In this document: positions 10,275 to 21,693 of the stretch, one piece after another | How positions within the stretch are numbered: the stretch's first letter is position 1 | How the letters are laid out: each line of letters begins with the position of its first letter | Source of the DNA: Mycobacterium sp. IDR2000157661 | Lineage (GTDB): Bacteria; Actinomycetota; Actinomycetes; Mycobacteriales; Mycobacteriaceae | Direction of reading: 5' to 3' | Length of the DNA stretch: 64,000 nucleotides | Assembly: GCF_022317005.1 (NCBI RefSeq) | Contig: NZ_CP081006.1 | Span: 1,178,001-1,242,000, forward strand | Made by a program: the position numbers and the translations under genes | The notes under the pieces: model-generated | What the model saw: the letters and a program-made list of their open reading frames with translations, nothing else | Told to the model about the DNA's origin: nothing | The model's database searches: none

Positions 10275-10997
10275 GTGACGACCATGTCCTTGGCCGCAAC
10301 CGATCAGCTTGCGCTGATGCCCGACTTCCTCGACCCGATGGTCCTGCTCGGATACTTCGGCGCCTGGGCGCTGGTGGGCCTGCTGGTGGTCGTCTTCGTC
10401 GAGTCGGGCGTCCTGTTCCCGGTGCTGCCCGGCGACTCCCTTCTGTTCGTCGCGGGCATGCTGGCCGCGGGGACGGCGGCGCTGGCCGAAGGCGGCGGCG
10501 AGGTCATCAACTTCCAGCTTTGGCAACTGCTGGTCTTCATCCCGATCGCCGCGATCCTGGGCGGTCAGGTGGGGTATTGGATCGGTCGCAACCTCGGCAC
10601 CGCGATGTTCAAGCCCAATGCCCGCATCCTGAAGCAGAAGTATCTCGACGAGGCGCACCTGTTCTTCGAGCAGCGTGGCCCGTTCGCGATCGTCATCGCC
10701 CGGTTCGTGCCGATCGTGCGTACGCTGGCGCCGCTCACCGCAGGCGCCGCCCGCATGACCTACCCCGTGTTCGCGTTGTTCAACATCATCGGCGCCGTGG
10801 TCTGGGGCGTCGGGCTGGTGCTGCTCGGCTACTGGCTCGGCCGCTTCGAGATGGTGCAGAGGCTGCTCGAGCCCATTGTCATCGGAATCGTGGTGCTCTC
10901 GGTGCTGCCGATGCTCATCGAGTGGTACAAGCGGCGCCGGGCGGCCCGGCGCGCAGGCATTCCGGCGCCGCCGATCGACGCGGGCGAGCAGGCCTAG
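10275..10997 (+). CDS. DedA family membrane protein (Rv0364-like)
   Basis: DedA/SNARE-associated family proteins are polytopic proteins needed for envelope homeostasis; members move lipid carriers across the membrane. There are 240 residues from GTG 10275, or 237 from ATG 10284. Family signatures are ESGVLFPVLPGDSLLF (re-entrant helix with acidic residue), GGQVGYWIGRNLG, and FEQRGPFAIVIARFVPIVRT with the conserved Arg. The tail is highly basic (YKRRRAARRA). It ends one base before the stop of the convergent nhaA gene. Confidence 0.92.
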   Translation: MTTMSLAATDQLALMPDFLDPMVLLGYFGAWALVGLLVVVFVESGVLFPVLPGDSLLFVAGMLAAGTAALAEGGGEVINFQLWQLLVFIPIAAILGGQVGYWIGRNLGTAMFKPNARILKQKYLDEAHLFFEQRGPFAIVIARFVPIVRTLAPLTAGAARMTYPVFALFNIIGAVVWGVGLVLLGYWLGRFEMVQRLLEPIVIGIVVLSVLPMLIEWYKRRRAARRAGIPAPPIDAGEQA

Positions 10998-12836
10998 TCA
11001 GGCCTCCAGCGCCCGAATCAGGCTGGCGGCGTCCCACGGTCCCTTGTGCCGCTTGCCGTTGACGAAGAACGTCGGCGTCGAGTTCAGATCCATCAGCTCG
11101 GCGTCCTGGGCGTCGTCCTGCACGCGGTGCAGCCCATCGGAGGCGTGCACCCGCACATCCTGGTCGAACCGCTCGATGTCGACGCCTGCCGCCACCGCAT
11201 AGCGGTACATGTCGGACCACTCCAGGTCATCCTGGTGGCTGAACAGCTGGCGGGCCATCTCCCAGAACCTGCCCTGGGCCGCGGCCCCCTCGCTGGCGCG
11301 TGCGGCGTCGAACGCACGGGGATGCGCCCGCTCCAGCGGCAGGTGCCGCCACACGTAGCGCAGCCGCCCGCCGAAGTGTTCACGCACCTCGTCGATCGCG
11401 CCGGTGGCCCGGCTGCAGAACGGGCATTCGAAGTCGCCGTACTCGACCAGTGTCAGCGGGGCGTCGGGGTCGCCCCTGATGTGATCGCGGTCCGGGTCGA
11501 CCGGCCGGAGAAGCTTCAGGCCGACCGGGTCCGGCGGGCTGAGCCAATCGGTGATTCGGAAGATCGCCCAGCCGGCGAAGAAGGCGACCACCGACGCGAT
11601 GAGCACGCCGATGATCGCCTGTTCCCTGCGCACGGGGTCGTCGACCGCAATGTCGACGATGAACAGCGAGATGGTGAAGCCGATCCCGGACAGTGCCGCA
11701 CCGCCTGCGACCCGCCGCAACGTCAGTCCGGGCGCCAGCATGCCCAGGCCGGTCCGTCGCATCAGCCAGGTCGCGGCGGTGATCCCGGTGAACTTGCCGA
11801 TCACCAGGCCGGCGACGATGCCCCACGTCAGAGGTGAGCGCAGCGCAGCACCGACGATCTGGGCGTCGAGCGTCACACCGGCGTTGACCAGGGCGAACAG
11901 CGGCAGGACGACGAACGACACGTACGGGCCGACGTCGGTCTGCAGCCGCTCGTTGATGGAGATGGAGTCGCGCAGGCCGCGGGTCACCTCGCGGGCGTAG
12001 CGCGAGTTCGGCGATTGCCGGAAAGCTTGGATGCGCGTGACGACCTCTTCGACCGGTTGTCGTTCGGGGGAGAACACCGGGATCAGCAGGGCGACGGCGA
12101 CACCGGCCAGCGTCGGGTGAACGCCTGCCATGAACAGCGCCACCCACAGCGCGACACCGAGCGCCGCGTAGGCGGGTCCGCGAGCCGCGGGCAGGAACCG
12201 CACCAGGGCGATTGCACCGATGAGCAGCGCCGAAACCACAAGCGGCGCAACGTCGATGCGGTCGGAGTAGAAGACGGCGATGACGAGAAGCGCGCTGACG
12301 TCGTCGACCACGGCCAGGGTCAACAGGAAGATGCGCACCCGGGCCGGGAACTTGGGCCTGATGATCGCCAACGCGCCGATCAGGAACGCGGTATCGGTGC
12401 TGATCACCACGCCCCACGCTTCGGCGTTCTCGCCCGACGGGTTCAGCAGCAGAAAGACCGCGGCGGGCACCACCAACCCGGCGAGCGCGGCCACCACGGG
12501 CACCGACGCCCTCGCCCGGTCGGTGAGCTCGCCGATGGCGAACTCACGGGTGACCTCCAGGCCGACGATGAAGAAGAAGAACGTCATCAGCCCGTCGTTG
12601 ACGAGATGCTTGACCGTCAACTCGAAGCGGTGTTCGGCGAAGGTGAAGCCGACGTGGGTGTCCAACAGCGTCCAATAGCTCTCGGCCCACGGTGAATTCG
12701 CCCACAGCAGCGCGACGACCGTGGCCGCCAGCAGCAGCGCGGCCGCGCTGTTCTCCCCGGTTCTGGCCGCCTTGGCGTCGCGGCTGAAGCGTGCGGGCAC
12801 CAGGCGGGTGATCCGCGGTGTCGACGACGTGCTCAC
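10998..12836 (-). CDS. nhaA: NhaA Na+/H+ antiporter fused to a DsbA-like thioredoxin domain
   Basis: Residues about 20-440 are a complete NhaA antiporter of 11-12 membrane helices, with the SDTAFLIGALAI and LAVVDD segments that carry the ion-binding Asp pair. Residues about 455-612 form a thioredoxin-fold domain of the DsbA/Thioredoxin_4 type: GDFECPFCSRATG with CPFC at 471-474, and the cis-Pro strand NSTPTFFVNG. The fusion implies a redox-active domain tethered to the antiporter. Start GTG 12836 overlaps the GH76 stop as GTGA. Confidence 0.93.
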   Translation of the reverse strand: MSTSSTPRITRLVPARFSRDAKAARTGENSAAALLLAATVVALLWANSPWAESYWTLLDTHVGFTFAEHRFELTVKHLVNDGLMTFFFFIVGLEVTREFAIGELTDRARASVPVVAALAGLVVPAAVFLLLNPSGENAEAWGVVISTDTAFLIGALAIIRPKFPARVRIFLLTLAVVDDVSALLVIAVFYSDRIDVAPLVVSALLIGAIALVRFLPAARGPAYAALGVALWVALFMAGVHPTLAGVAVALLIPVFSPERQPVEEVVTRIQAFRQSPNSRYAREVTRGLRDSISINERLQTDVGPYVSFVVLPLFALVNAGVTLDAQIVGAALRSPLTWGIVAGLVIGKFTGITAATWLMRRTGLGMLAPGLTLRRVAGGAALSGIGFTISLFIVDIAVDDPVRREQAIIGVLIASVVAFFAGWAIFRITDWLSPPDPVGLKLLRPVDPDRDHIRGDPDAPLTLVEYGDFECPFCSRATGAIDEVREHFGGRLRYVWRHLPLERAHPRAFDAARASEGAAAQGRFWEMARQLFSHQDDLEWSDMYRYAVAAGVDIERFDQDVRVHASDGLHRVQDDAQDAELMDLNSTPTFFVNGKRHKGPWDAASLIRALEA

Positions 12837-13942
12837 CGTTGGTCGGCGCTACTGACGCTATGCGCTGCTTCCATCAGCATCCATCCCGACAGCTGCACCG
12901 ACAGATCCCGCTCGGGCACCTCGGAGGTGTTGACGGCGCCGTCGACGGATTCGGCTTGCACGCCTGCGGCGGTCGGGATCTCGGCGGTGCGATCCCAGAA
13001 CGCGCCGAACAGCGGCAATCCGTCGACGGTCTGACGGTTGTCCCAAGCGGCCTGCGCCGACGACAGCACCAGCGAGCGGGCGATGTCGCGAGCCTCGGCG
13101 TCGTCGGGGCCATGCTGGGGCAGCGTGGTCGCAACGAGGGCGAGGTAGCGCGCCAGGATGCCGTTGAACAGCCCACCGTCACCGCCGCCGGCACCCCTGA
13201 TGACACCGTCGGGCGCCATGTGTGCGGCCACCGCGGCGACGAGGCGGTGCACACGCGGCGCGTGGTCGTCGTCGTCGGTGCGGGCGGCGAGTTCGGTTTC
13301 CAGGCCCAGCACCACGCCCTGGCAGTAGGTGTACTGCGCGCGCACCAGCGAGCCGCCCCTGATCCCGTCGAACACCAGATGGGTGTCGGGGTCGACGAGC
13401 GTCTCGTCGATCCAGTCCGACATCTGCTGGGCCCGGCGCAGCCGGTCGAAGCGGGCCAGGAAGATCGCGGCCGGGCCGTTGGCCGGTGCGTTGAAGAACT
13501 GGTCCTGTTTGCGCCACGGGATGCCGCCGCCGTCCTCGGGCACCCAGGCCTTGAGCAACTGCTCGGACAGCTTGTCCATCGCTTTGGGCTTGTCGACGCC
13601 TGCGAGCCTGTTCGCGCGCTCGAGCGCGAGCGCCAGCCAGGCCATGTCGTCGTAGTAGTCGTTGACCCAGGACAGGTTGTTGCGCAGCCGATGTGCCCGG
13701 ATCTGACGGGCGATGCGCTGCAGGCGCTCGGGTTGCGGGTCGCGGACGTGCGCGTCGACGAGGTTGTCGAGCAGGTGAGCTTGCCACCAGTAGTGCCAGG
13801 TGCCGAACATTCGGTGCGTGCGTGCCGCCGGCCACGCCACGACACCGAGCTGCGTGCCGGGCAGTCCCCACAGGCGTTTCAGATGGCGCGCCGTGACCGC
13901 GGCTTCTGCCGTGCCCGCCCGGTTGGCCCAGAGCTGATCCAT
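12833..13942 (-). CDS. GH76 family glycoside hydrolase (Rv0365c-like)
   Basis: Predicted alpha-1,6-mannanase-type hydrolase, 369 residues, with an (alpha/alpha)6 barrel pattern. The GH76 catalytic Asp pair is D98-D99 in NDYYDDMAWLALA; downstream motifs (WRKQDQFFNAPANGPAAIF, TYCQGVVLGLE) fit the family. No signal peptide is visible, so it may act in the cytoplasm or use another route, which is odd for a mannanase. In mycobacteria a link to mannosylated lipids (LM, LAM, PIM) is plausible but inferred. It is coupled to the downstream nhaA and starts 15 bases after trmH ends. Confidence 0.85.
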   Translation of the reverse strand: MDQLWANRAGTAEAAVTARHLKRLWGLPGTQLGVVAWPAARTHRMFGTWHYWWQAHLLDNLVDAHVRDPQPERLQRIARQIRAHRLRNNLSWVNDYYDDMAWLALALERANRLAGVDKPKAMDKLSEQLLKAWVPEDGGGIPWRKQDQFFNAPANGPAAIFLARFDRLRRAQQMSDWIDETLVDPDTHLVFDGIRGGSLVRAQYTYCQGVVLGLETELAARTDDDDHAPRVHRLVAAVAAHMAPDGVIRGAGGGDGGLFNGILARYLALVATTLPQHGPDDAEARDIARSLVLSSAQAAWDNRQTVDGLPLFGAFWDRTAEIPTAAGVQAESVDGAVNTSEVPERDLSVQLSGWMLMEAAHSVSSADQR

Positions 13943-13957
13943 GCTGTCGATCCTGCC

Positions 13958-14599
13958 CTACCAGGCGAGGTCGAGGTCGGCGTGTTGGGTGATCCACACG
14001 TGCATCGCGATGCCCGCTGCGACGCCGGCATTGATGCTGCGGGTGGAGCCGAATTGCGCGATCGACACGGTCAGTGCCGCACCGGTCCTGGCGGCCTCGG
14101 TGATGCCCGGACCCTCCTGTCCGAAGACCATCAGGCAGCGCTCGGGCAGCTCGGCGTGTTCGAGGCGTGCCGCACCGGGCAGGTTGTCGACGGCCACGAC
14201 GGTCAACCCTGCTGCGACCGCGAAGCCGAGCAGGTCTTCGGTGTTGTCGTGGTGGCGCAGCCGCTGATAGCGGTCGGTGACCATGGCGCCGCGACGGTTC
14301 CAGCGCCGCCTGCCCACAATGTGCACGGTGTCGACGGCGAACGCGTTGGCCGTGCGCACCACTGCGCCGATGTTGGCGTCGTTGCCGAAGTTCTCGATCG
14401 CGACGTGCAGCGGGTGTCTGCGCCGGTCGATGTCGGCGACGATCGCCTCTCGGGTCCAATAGCGGTACGGGTCAACGACATTGCGGGTATCACCGGTCCG
14501 CAGCAGCTCGGGGTCGTAGCGGGGGTCGTCGGGCGGCGGGCCGGCCCATGGTCCGACCCCGGGGCTCTCGCCCCATTCGGTCGGTCCCGCATCACTCAT
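13958..14599 (-). CDS. TrmH-family (SPOUT) RNA 2'-O-methyltransferase (Rv0380c-like)
   Basis: SAM-dependent rRNA or tRNA ribose methyltransferase, 213 residues. The three SPOUT motifs are visible: ENFGNDANIGAVVRTANAF (RNA-binding N and R), LMVFGQEGPGI (motif 2) and SINAGVAAGIAMH (knot and SAM site). Start ATG 14599 overlaps the preceding lipoprotein stop by 8 bases (ATGAGTGA). The first ~65 residues are Pro-rich and may bind RNA. The target nucleotide is unknown. Confidence 0.9.
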   Translation of the reverse strand: MSDAGPTEWGESPGVGPWAGPPPDDPRYDPELLRTGDTRNVVDPYRYWTREAIVADIDRRRHPLHVAIENFGNDANIGAVVRTANAFAVDTVHIVGRRRWNRRGAMVTDRYQRLRHHDNTEDLLGFAVAAGLTVVAVDNLPGAARLEHAELPERCLMVFGQEGPGITEAARTGAALTVSIAQFGSTRSINAGVAAGIAMHVWITQHADLDLAW

Positions 14600-15488
14600 C
14601 CTGCGTCCACAGGCCGGCATGCGTGCCTGCCACCGTGACGGTGGGGTACAGCAGCGCAGCGTTGATCTCACCCTGGGTGCACAGCGAAACACGAAGCTGC
14701 ACGGAGTCGCGGGAGCTGTCGGGCAGCACCAGCACCGACGAGCCGTAGACATCGCAGGCGTGGCTGAGTCCCGGCGCAGGCAACGTCGGCGTCACGATCA
14801 CCATGGCCGGGCCGCCGCGCTGCTCCGCGACATCGCGGTATTGCGTTGCCAGGCCGTCGATCTGCAGACCCAGCAGCATGTAGCCCTGGCCGGTGAACGC
14901 GCCGGGATCGCCGAGCGCGGCCGGGTCGAGCATGGCGCCGTTCCCGCGGAACGCGTCGACACTGGTCGTCTGCAACGTCAGCCCGGTGTCGTTGTCCTTG
15001 GTCTGCGGCAGCCCGACCGGGAACGCCGCGGGGTACGCCGTCGTGGTGGCCGGGATCCGGTCCTTCGGGGAGTACACGTACACCCCCCGCACCGGCGCCT
15101 GGTCCCGTTGCGGGCCGATGCACACGGTTCCGGCGAGCCGTTCCCCCTGCACCGACAAGGGTTGCAGCTCGAGGTCGGTCAGGTCGCCGCAGCTGCCGAT
15201 CGCCTTGGCCTCGATCGGGTGCGACAGGGTGCCGTAGAGACCGAAGCGGATGTCGTTCGGGTCGACGCGGGGCGCGTCGGGATCGGAGGGGGAGGCGTCG
15301 ACGTCGAACAGGACGTACTCGCCGTCGAATCGCATGTCGGTCACCGACATGTTCCAGCCGAGCACGGCCAGCGACTCACCGATCGTCGCCGTCTGCGCCC
15401 CGTAGTGCGACGCCGAACCGTCGTCACCGCTGCAGCCCGAAGCCGCGACGAGGAGCGCCGCCGCGAGCGCCGAGGCCAGTGCACGCAC
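14592..15488 (-). CDS. Lipoprotein (Rv0381c-like)
   Basis: Secreted lipoprotein of 298 residues. The signal peptide is MRALASALAAALLVAASGC, with Cys19 as the acylated residue in the lipobox AASGC. The mature part is rich in beta-strands (SVTDMRFDGEYVLFDVDAS) with a few Cys, and looks like an immunoglobulin-like or DUF4352-type domain; I do not recognise the function. The GTG start at 15488 abuts the SDR stop (TAG GTG). It is translationally coupled to trmH downstream. Confidence 0.83.
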   Translation of the reverse strand: MRALASALAAALLVAASGCSGDDGSASHYGAQTATIGESLAVLGWNMSVTDMRFDGEYVLFDVDASPSDPDAPRVDPNDIRFGLYGTLSHPIEAKAIGSCGDLTDLELQPLSVQGERLAGTVCIGPQRDQAPVRGVYVYSPKDRIPATTTAYPAAFPVGLPQTKDNDTGLTLQTTSVDAFRGNGAMLDPAALGDPGAFTGQGYMLLGLQIDGLATQYRDVAEQRGGPAMVIVTPTLPAPGLSHACDVYGSSVLVLPDSSRDSVQLRVSLCTQGEINAALLYPTVTVAGTHAGLWTQDE

Positions 15489-16277
15489 CTAGGTTCTGCC
15501 CCGACCCTTGCCGACCACTTTCGTCACGGCGCGCACCAGGCCCCGCGGCACCACGCGACCGCCCGTGGTCAGCGCCTTGTACTGCAGGCCCGGCACGATC
15601 ACCACTCCGCCTTTTCTGCGGCCGTTCCCGACGTGCGCCATGGTGTCGCGCACCACGTCGTCGACCTCGAGGTAGAGCCACGACGGTGTGCCCGACATGT
15701 CGATGCCTGCGCGTTCGTGGAACTCGGTGCGCACGAACCCCGGGCACACTGCGTACACGCCGACACCGGTGCCGCCGAGCCCGTTTGCCAGTCCCTCGGA
15801 GAAGGCGATCACCCACGCCTTGGAGGCCGAGTATGTCGACCCACGTCCCGGCAGCAGCCCCGCGACACTGGCCACGTTGATCACCGTGCCCTCTGCGGCA
15901 GCCAGCATCGCGGGCAGCGCGGCGTGCGTCAGCTGCATGACCGCGGTGACGTTGACATCCAGCTGGGACTGCAGCAGCGAGTAGTCGGCCGTCCAGAATT
16001 CACCCGACGTGCCGAACCCGGCGTTGTTGACCAGCACCCGCACGCCCTGGGCGAGCCGGTCGGCCACCTTCGCGCGGTCGTCGGCCTGCGCCAGATCCGC
16101 TGTCAGCACCTCGACCTTCGCACCCGCCTCGTCGTGCAGCTCGGCGGCCAGGCGCTCCAGCCTGCCCACGTCACGGGCGACGAGCACCAGGTCGTAGCCG
16201 TCGATCGCGAACCTGCGGGCGAAGCCCGCGCCGATGCCGGAGGTCGGACCAGTGATCAGTGCGACAGGGCGAGACAT
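15489..16277 (-). CDS. Short-chain dehydrogenase/reductase
   Basis: NAD(P)-dependent oxidoreductase of 262 residues, SDR family, substrate unknown. The nucleotide motif TGPTSGIG is near residue 9, NNAGFG near 90, and the catalytic Ser with YSASK near 155. It is followed by the PGFVRTEF cofactor loop and a C-terminal basic membrane-proximal tail, as in SDRs acting on lipid substrates. M. tuberculosis has pyrE at the corresponding place (Rv0382c); here this SDR stands instead. Between ttfA and the lipoprotein gene with tiny gaps, so part of one transcript. Confidence 0.9.
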   Translation of the reverse strand: MSRPVALITGPTSGIGAGFARRFAIDGYDLVLVARDVGRLERLAAELHDEAGAKVEVLTADLAQADDRAKVADRLAQGVRVLVNNAGFGTSGEFWTADYSLLQSQLDVNVTAVMQLTHAALPAMLAAAEGTVINVASVAGLLPGRGSTYSASKAWVIAFSEGLANGLGGTGVGVYAVCPGFVRTEFHERAGIDMSGTPSWLYLEVDDVVRDTMAHVGNGRRKGGVVIVPGLQYKALTTGGRVVPRGLVRAVTKVVGKGRGRT

Positions 16278-16291
16278 GCGTACGAGCGTAC

Positions 16292-17137
16292 TTACCGCTG
16301 ATAGTGCGGCGACTGTCTCCCGTTTCGGGCAGGCGGGGGCGGGGCTCGCCGGACACCCTCGGAACGAGCGGGTGGCTGCTGGCCGAAGCGACCGGCCTCG
16401 GGGCGCGGCGGCGCATCGGCGCGGCCGGACGGCTGCTCGGAACGACCGGGACCGGGGGTCAGCGGCCGACTCGGCGAACCGCTGCGCCGCGACAACGCCG
16501 ACTGACCGCTCTGGCCGGCCATCGCCTGCGGTGTCGGCGGCAGCACCCGCAGCAGGTCGTTGAACTGGCGTACGGTGCGCAGGCCCTCGTCCCACTGCGC
16601 CCTGGTGCTGGTGACGGGCATGGAGACCAGCGTCCAGTGCTCCTCGTTCCACATGATCTCGGCGCAGTCCGGCGCGGTGTGCGCGAACGTCACCATGCGC
16701 CGGTCGCAGGCGCGGCGGGCGGCGTCGAGGTTGGTGGAGTAGACCATGCGCGGACCGATCGCGCCGAGCAGCCAGATGTCGCTTTCCCGCGGCTCTTTGA
16801 TGCCCTTGAGCCGCAGGTCCACGACGACGTTGGTGCCGACCTTGCGGTGCAGCGCGATGACCGTCGCGACGTCATCGAGGTCGAAGATGAACACCGCCTC
16901 GCCGCGGATCTGGCCGAGCACGACGTTGCGGGCCGTCACGTCACCGACGGTCGACATCACGCCGCGCTTCCAGCGCTTGAGGATGTCGTGCGACTCGTTC
17001 TCGTAGTCGAAGCCGTGCGACTTCGCCCAGGACTTCCGCCGCCTGCCCAGCCCACGCCGACGGTCGATGTCGACGTACAGCAGCACGGCCGCACCCACGA
17101 AACAGAGCGCGGACAGCGTGAACCAAAGCGGAACCAT
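16292..17137 (-). CDS. ttfA: Trehalose monomycolate transport factor A (TtfA, Rv0383c-like)
   Basis: Membrane-anchored partner of MmpL3 needed for trehalose monomycolate export in mycobacteria (reported for Rv0383c and its M. smegmatis homologue). It has 281 residues: an N-terminal membrane helix at 4-23, then a basic linker, a folded cytoplasmic domain to about residue 200, and a disordered Pro/Arg/Ser tail. The position just downstream of clpB matches the M. tuberculosis order. Recognition rests on gene order and remembered sequence character. Confidence 0.82.
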   Translation of the reverse strand: MVPLWFTLSALCFVGAAVLLYVDIDRRRGLGRRRKSWAKSHGFDYENESHDILKRWKRGVMSTVGDVTARNVVLGQIRGEAVFIFDLDDVATVIALHRKVGTNVVVDLRLKGIKEPRESDIWLLGAIGPRMVYSTNLDAARRACDRRMVTFAHTAPDCAEIMWNEEHWTLVSMPVTSTRAQWDEGLRTVRQFNDLLRVLPPTPQAMAGQSGQSALSRRSGSPSRPLTPGPGRSEQPSGRADAPPRPEAGRFGQQPPARSEGVRRAPPPPARNGRQSPHYQR

Positions 17138-17209
17138 TGCGCCTAGCTTACGTGCCCGGGCCTCGTTATCCCGAACTCAAGTTGGTCACAACCCCGTCTC
17201 CCGGGCGAA

Positions 17210-19789
<2,580 letters not shown>

Positions 19790-19857
19790 GACACCTCACT
19801 TTCCTAGGGCCCGTGTGCTACGGGAAAATGCTTCTCGGGTTGTTCAACGTCGTCAAT

Positions 19858-19878
19858 GTTGAGTCTGTTCCGCTCAAG
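19858..19878 (-). promoter_or_regulatory. HspR (HAIR) operator upstream of clpB
   Basis: Left arm GTTGAGT (19858-19864), 7-base spacer, right arm GCTCAAG (19872-19878). This differs from the HAIR consensus CTTGAGT-N7-ACTCAAG at one outer base of each arm. It lies 69 bases before the clpB GTG. HspR itself is encoded at 25765-26133. Confidence 0.8.
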
Positions 19879-19992
19879 TTTAACTTTTTTTCCACCCGGC
19901 GCCATAGGGCAGGTCAGCCCCGCGGGAGGGCCGAAGGTCCCTTGTCGGCGCGTCGGAAGGGTGATCGCGAGTTCGTGCCCCACGCTGAGGCC

Positions 19993-20391
19993 ATGCGCAG
20001 ATGTCTCGGCGTCGGCGGCGCTGTCGCTCTACTCACCTTGGGACCGGCCGTTCCGGCGAATGCCGGCGGCGAGGAGGAGGCGGTCCGAGCGGCGCTCGAG
20101 GGAATGAACGTCTCCTACAACCGCGCGGACTTCGACGGGTTCGCCGCGCACCTGTGCGCCGACATGCTGACCTCTCCCGCCTTCGTGGCCGGTTGGTACC
20201 AGAGCAGGTCGGCAGACGGCCCCACCCGCATCACGGTCAACTCGGTAAGCGTGCGCGGCGAGCCCCCGTCTCACGCGCTGGCCAACGTGCGGTTCGTGGC
20301 GGCCGATCACGACAAGACGCTCGACATCGAATTCCTGCGCGAAGGTTCGCAGTGGAAGGCGTGCCGGTACGAAACGGGACAGGCTGTCTAG
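19993..20391 (+). CDS. Small secreted NTF2-like protein
   Basis: Exported protein of 132 residues. The signal peptide is residues 1-24 (hydrophobic core VGGAVALLTLG, cleavage after PANA). The mature part, EEAVRAALEGMNVSYNRADFDGF to WKACRYE, looks like the NTF2/MTB12-type extracytoplasmic fold, with two Cys that can pair. The outer domain of the 7225-8082 protein has the same end pattern (WKxC). Start ATG 19993; a GTG a few codons upstream is possible. It is divergent from clpB across the HspR box and directly followed by the GAP-family gene. Confidence 0.78.
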   Translation: MRRCLGVGGAVALLTLGPAVPANAGGEEEAVRAALEGMNVSYNRADFDGFAAHLCADMLTSPAFVAGWYQSRSADGPTRITVNSVSVRGEPPSHALANVRFVAADHDKTLDIEFLREGSQWKACRYETGQAV

Positions 20392-21042
20392 GTGCTGACC
20401 GAACTCATCCCGCTCGCTCTGGTGGTCGCGCTGTCGCCGCTGTCGATCATCCCGGCCGTCCTGGTGCTGCACACACCCCGGCCGCGCCCGACCGGCCTGG
20501 CGTTCATGACCGGCTGGCTGGTCGGACTGACGGTGCTCACGATCGTCTTCCTGCAGGTCTCCAGCCTGGCAGGCGGACGCGAGGAGAAGCCGCCGGGCTG
20601 GGCGTCCTGGTTGCGCATCATCGTCGGCGCCGCGCTCATCGTGTTCGGCGCCTACCGGTGGCTGATGCGCCACAAATCCGCGCACATGCCGCGCTGGATG
20701 CAGGGACTCGGCAAGCTGACCCCGGCGCGCGCGGGGGTCGCAGGCCTCGCGCTGACCGTCGTCAACCCGAAGGTCCTGTTCATCTGTGCGGCCGCGGGGC
20801 TGGCGATCGGCACGGCCGGGGCCGACTCGGCACAGGAGTGGTTGGGCGTCGTCTGGTTCGTCGCGGTGGCGGGGTCGACGGTGGCTCTTCCCGTTCTGGG
20901 CTACGCGGCGTCGGGCGGTCGGCTCGACGGGCCGCTGACGCGCCTCAAGGGGTGGATGGAGCGTCAGCACGCCACGCTGGTGGCGGTGATCCTCGTCGTG
21001 ATCGGACTTTTGGTGCTGTACAAGGGAATTCACGGCTTATGA
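20392..21042 (+). CDS. GAP/Sap-family membrane transporter-like protein
   Basis: LysE-like six-helix membrane protein, 216 residues. GAP and Sap proteins help export surface glycolipids in mycobacteria, so a lipid or small-molecule export role is plausible. Features: MLTELIPLALVVALSPLSIIPAVLVL (helix 1 with the SP motif), LTVVNPKVLF in mid-protein (NPK signature of LysE-like proteins), and a C-terminal helix. The GTG start follows the previous stop with no gap (TAG then GTG), indicating co-translation with the secreted protein. The end overlaps the convergent TetR gene by 6 bases. Confidence 0.85.
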   Translation: MLTELIPLALVVALSPLSIIPAVLVLHTPRPRPTGLAFMTGWLVGLTVLTIVFLQVSSLAGGREEKPPGWASWLRIIVGAALIVFGAYRWLMRHKSAHMPRWMQGLGKLTPARAGVAGLALTVVNPKVLFICAAAGLAIGTAGADSAQEWLGVVWFVAVAGSTVALPVLGYAASGGRLDGPLTRLKGWMERQHATLVAVILVVIGLLVLYKGIHGL

Positions 21043-21678
21043 CGGGGGTAGGCGAAGCTCGTCGGCGTCGGCGGTGAGATACCGGGTGACGGTCGGCGCG
21101 ATCAGCCGCACCAGCTCGTCGCCCGACACGGTGGCCAGCGGCGGGATCTTCATGACGTAGCGCAACACGGCGGTGCCGACGAGTTGGCTCGCGGCCAGCA
21201 GCGCTCGCAACCGGGCCTGTTCGTCGCCACCGAGCACCCCCGACACCGCGGTAAGCACATAGGTCTGCATGAAGCTGCGAAACGCGTCGTGGGCGTCTGA
21301 GTTCGACGTGGCCGACTGCAGCATCGCGACCATCGTCGGCCCGGTGTCGGGCGACTCCCAGATCGACATGTACGTGCGCACCATGCGGGTGCCGATATCC
21401 GGGTCGTCGCCATGTCCTCCACCCGTCATCGCCGACGCCAGCACCTGCGGGTCGAAGATCAGCCGAAGGGACTCGCGGAACAGATCTTCCTTCGACCCGA
21501 AGAGGTAGAGCACCATCGACGGGTCGACGTGAGCGTCGCGCGCGATGGCCCGCAGCGTCGTCTTCTCGTAGCCCTCCGTGGCGAACCGCTTCTTCGCCGC
21601 CGCCAGTACCGCGTCGCGCGACACCGGTTCCCCTTGGCGTCGCCCGCGGCGCTTGGCTGTCTGCGCTGGTGGCGGCAT
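21037..21678 (-). CDS. TetR-family repressor
   Basis: TetR regulator of 213 residues. The HTH is at about 25-70 (VLAAAKKRFATEGYEKTTLRA then VDPSMVLYLFGSKEDLF); the long basic N-terminal arm (AKRRGRRQGE) may grip the minor groove. The ligand domain is helical with no known signature. Start ATG 21678. The gene is divergent from the permease gene at 21776, and two matching palindromes sit in the 97-base gap, so it very likely represses both itself and the permease. Confidence 0.92.
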   Translation of the reverse strand: MPPPAQTAKRRGRRQGEPVSRDAVLAAAKKRFATEGYEKTTLRAIARDAHVDPSMVLYLFGSKEDLFRESLRLIFDPQVLASAMTGGGHGDDPDIGTRMVRTYMSIWESPDTGPTMVAMLQSATSNSDAHDAFRSFMQTYVLTAVSGVLGGDEQARLRALLAASQLVGTAVLRYVMKIPPLATVSGDELVRLIAPTVTRYLTADADELRLPPS

Positions 21679-21693
21679 GTCTCGACAGTAGCA

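Noticed and set aside
8819..11062. A 747-residue plus-strand frame across the alcohol dehydrogenase and DedA genes.
   Set aside because: It is mostly antisense to the dehydrogenase and out of frame with DedA, and no known domain is present.
19813..19992. N-terminal extension of the small secreted protein.
   Set aside because: It would pass through the clpB HspR box and has no signal or homology; starting at 19993 gives a normal signal peptide.
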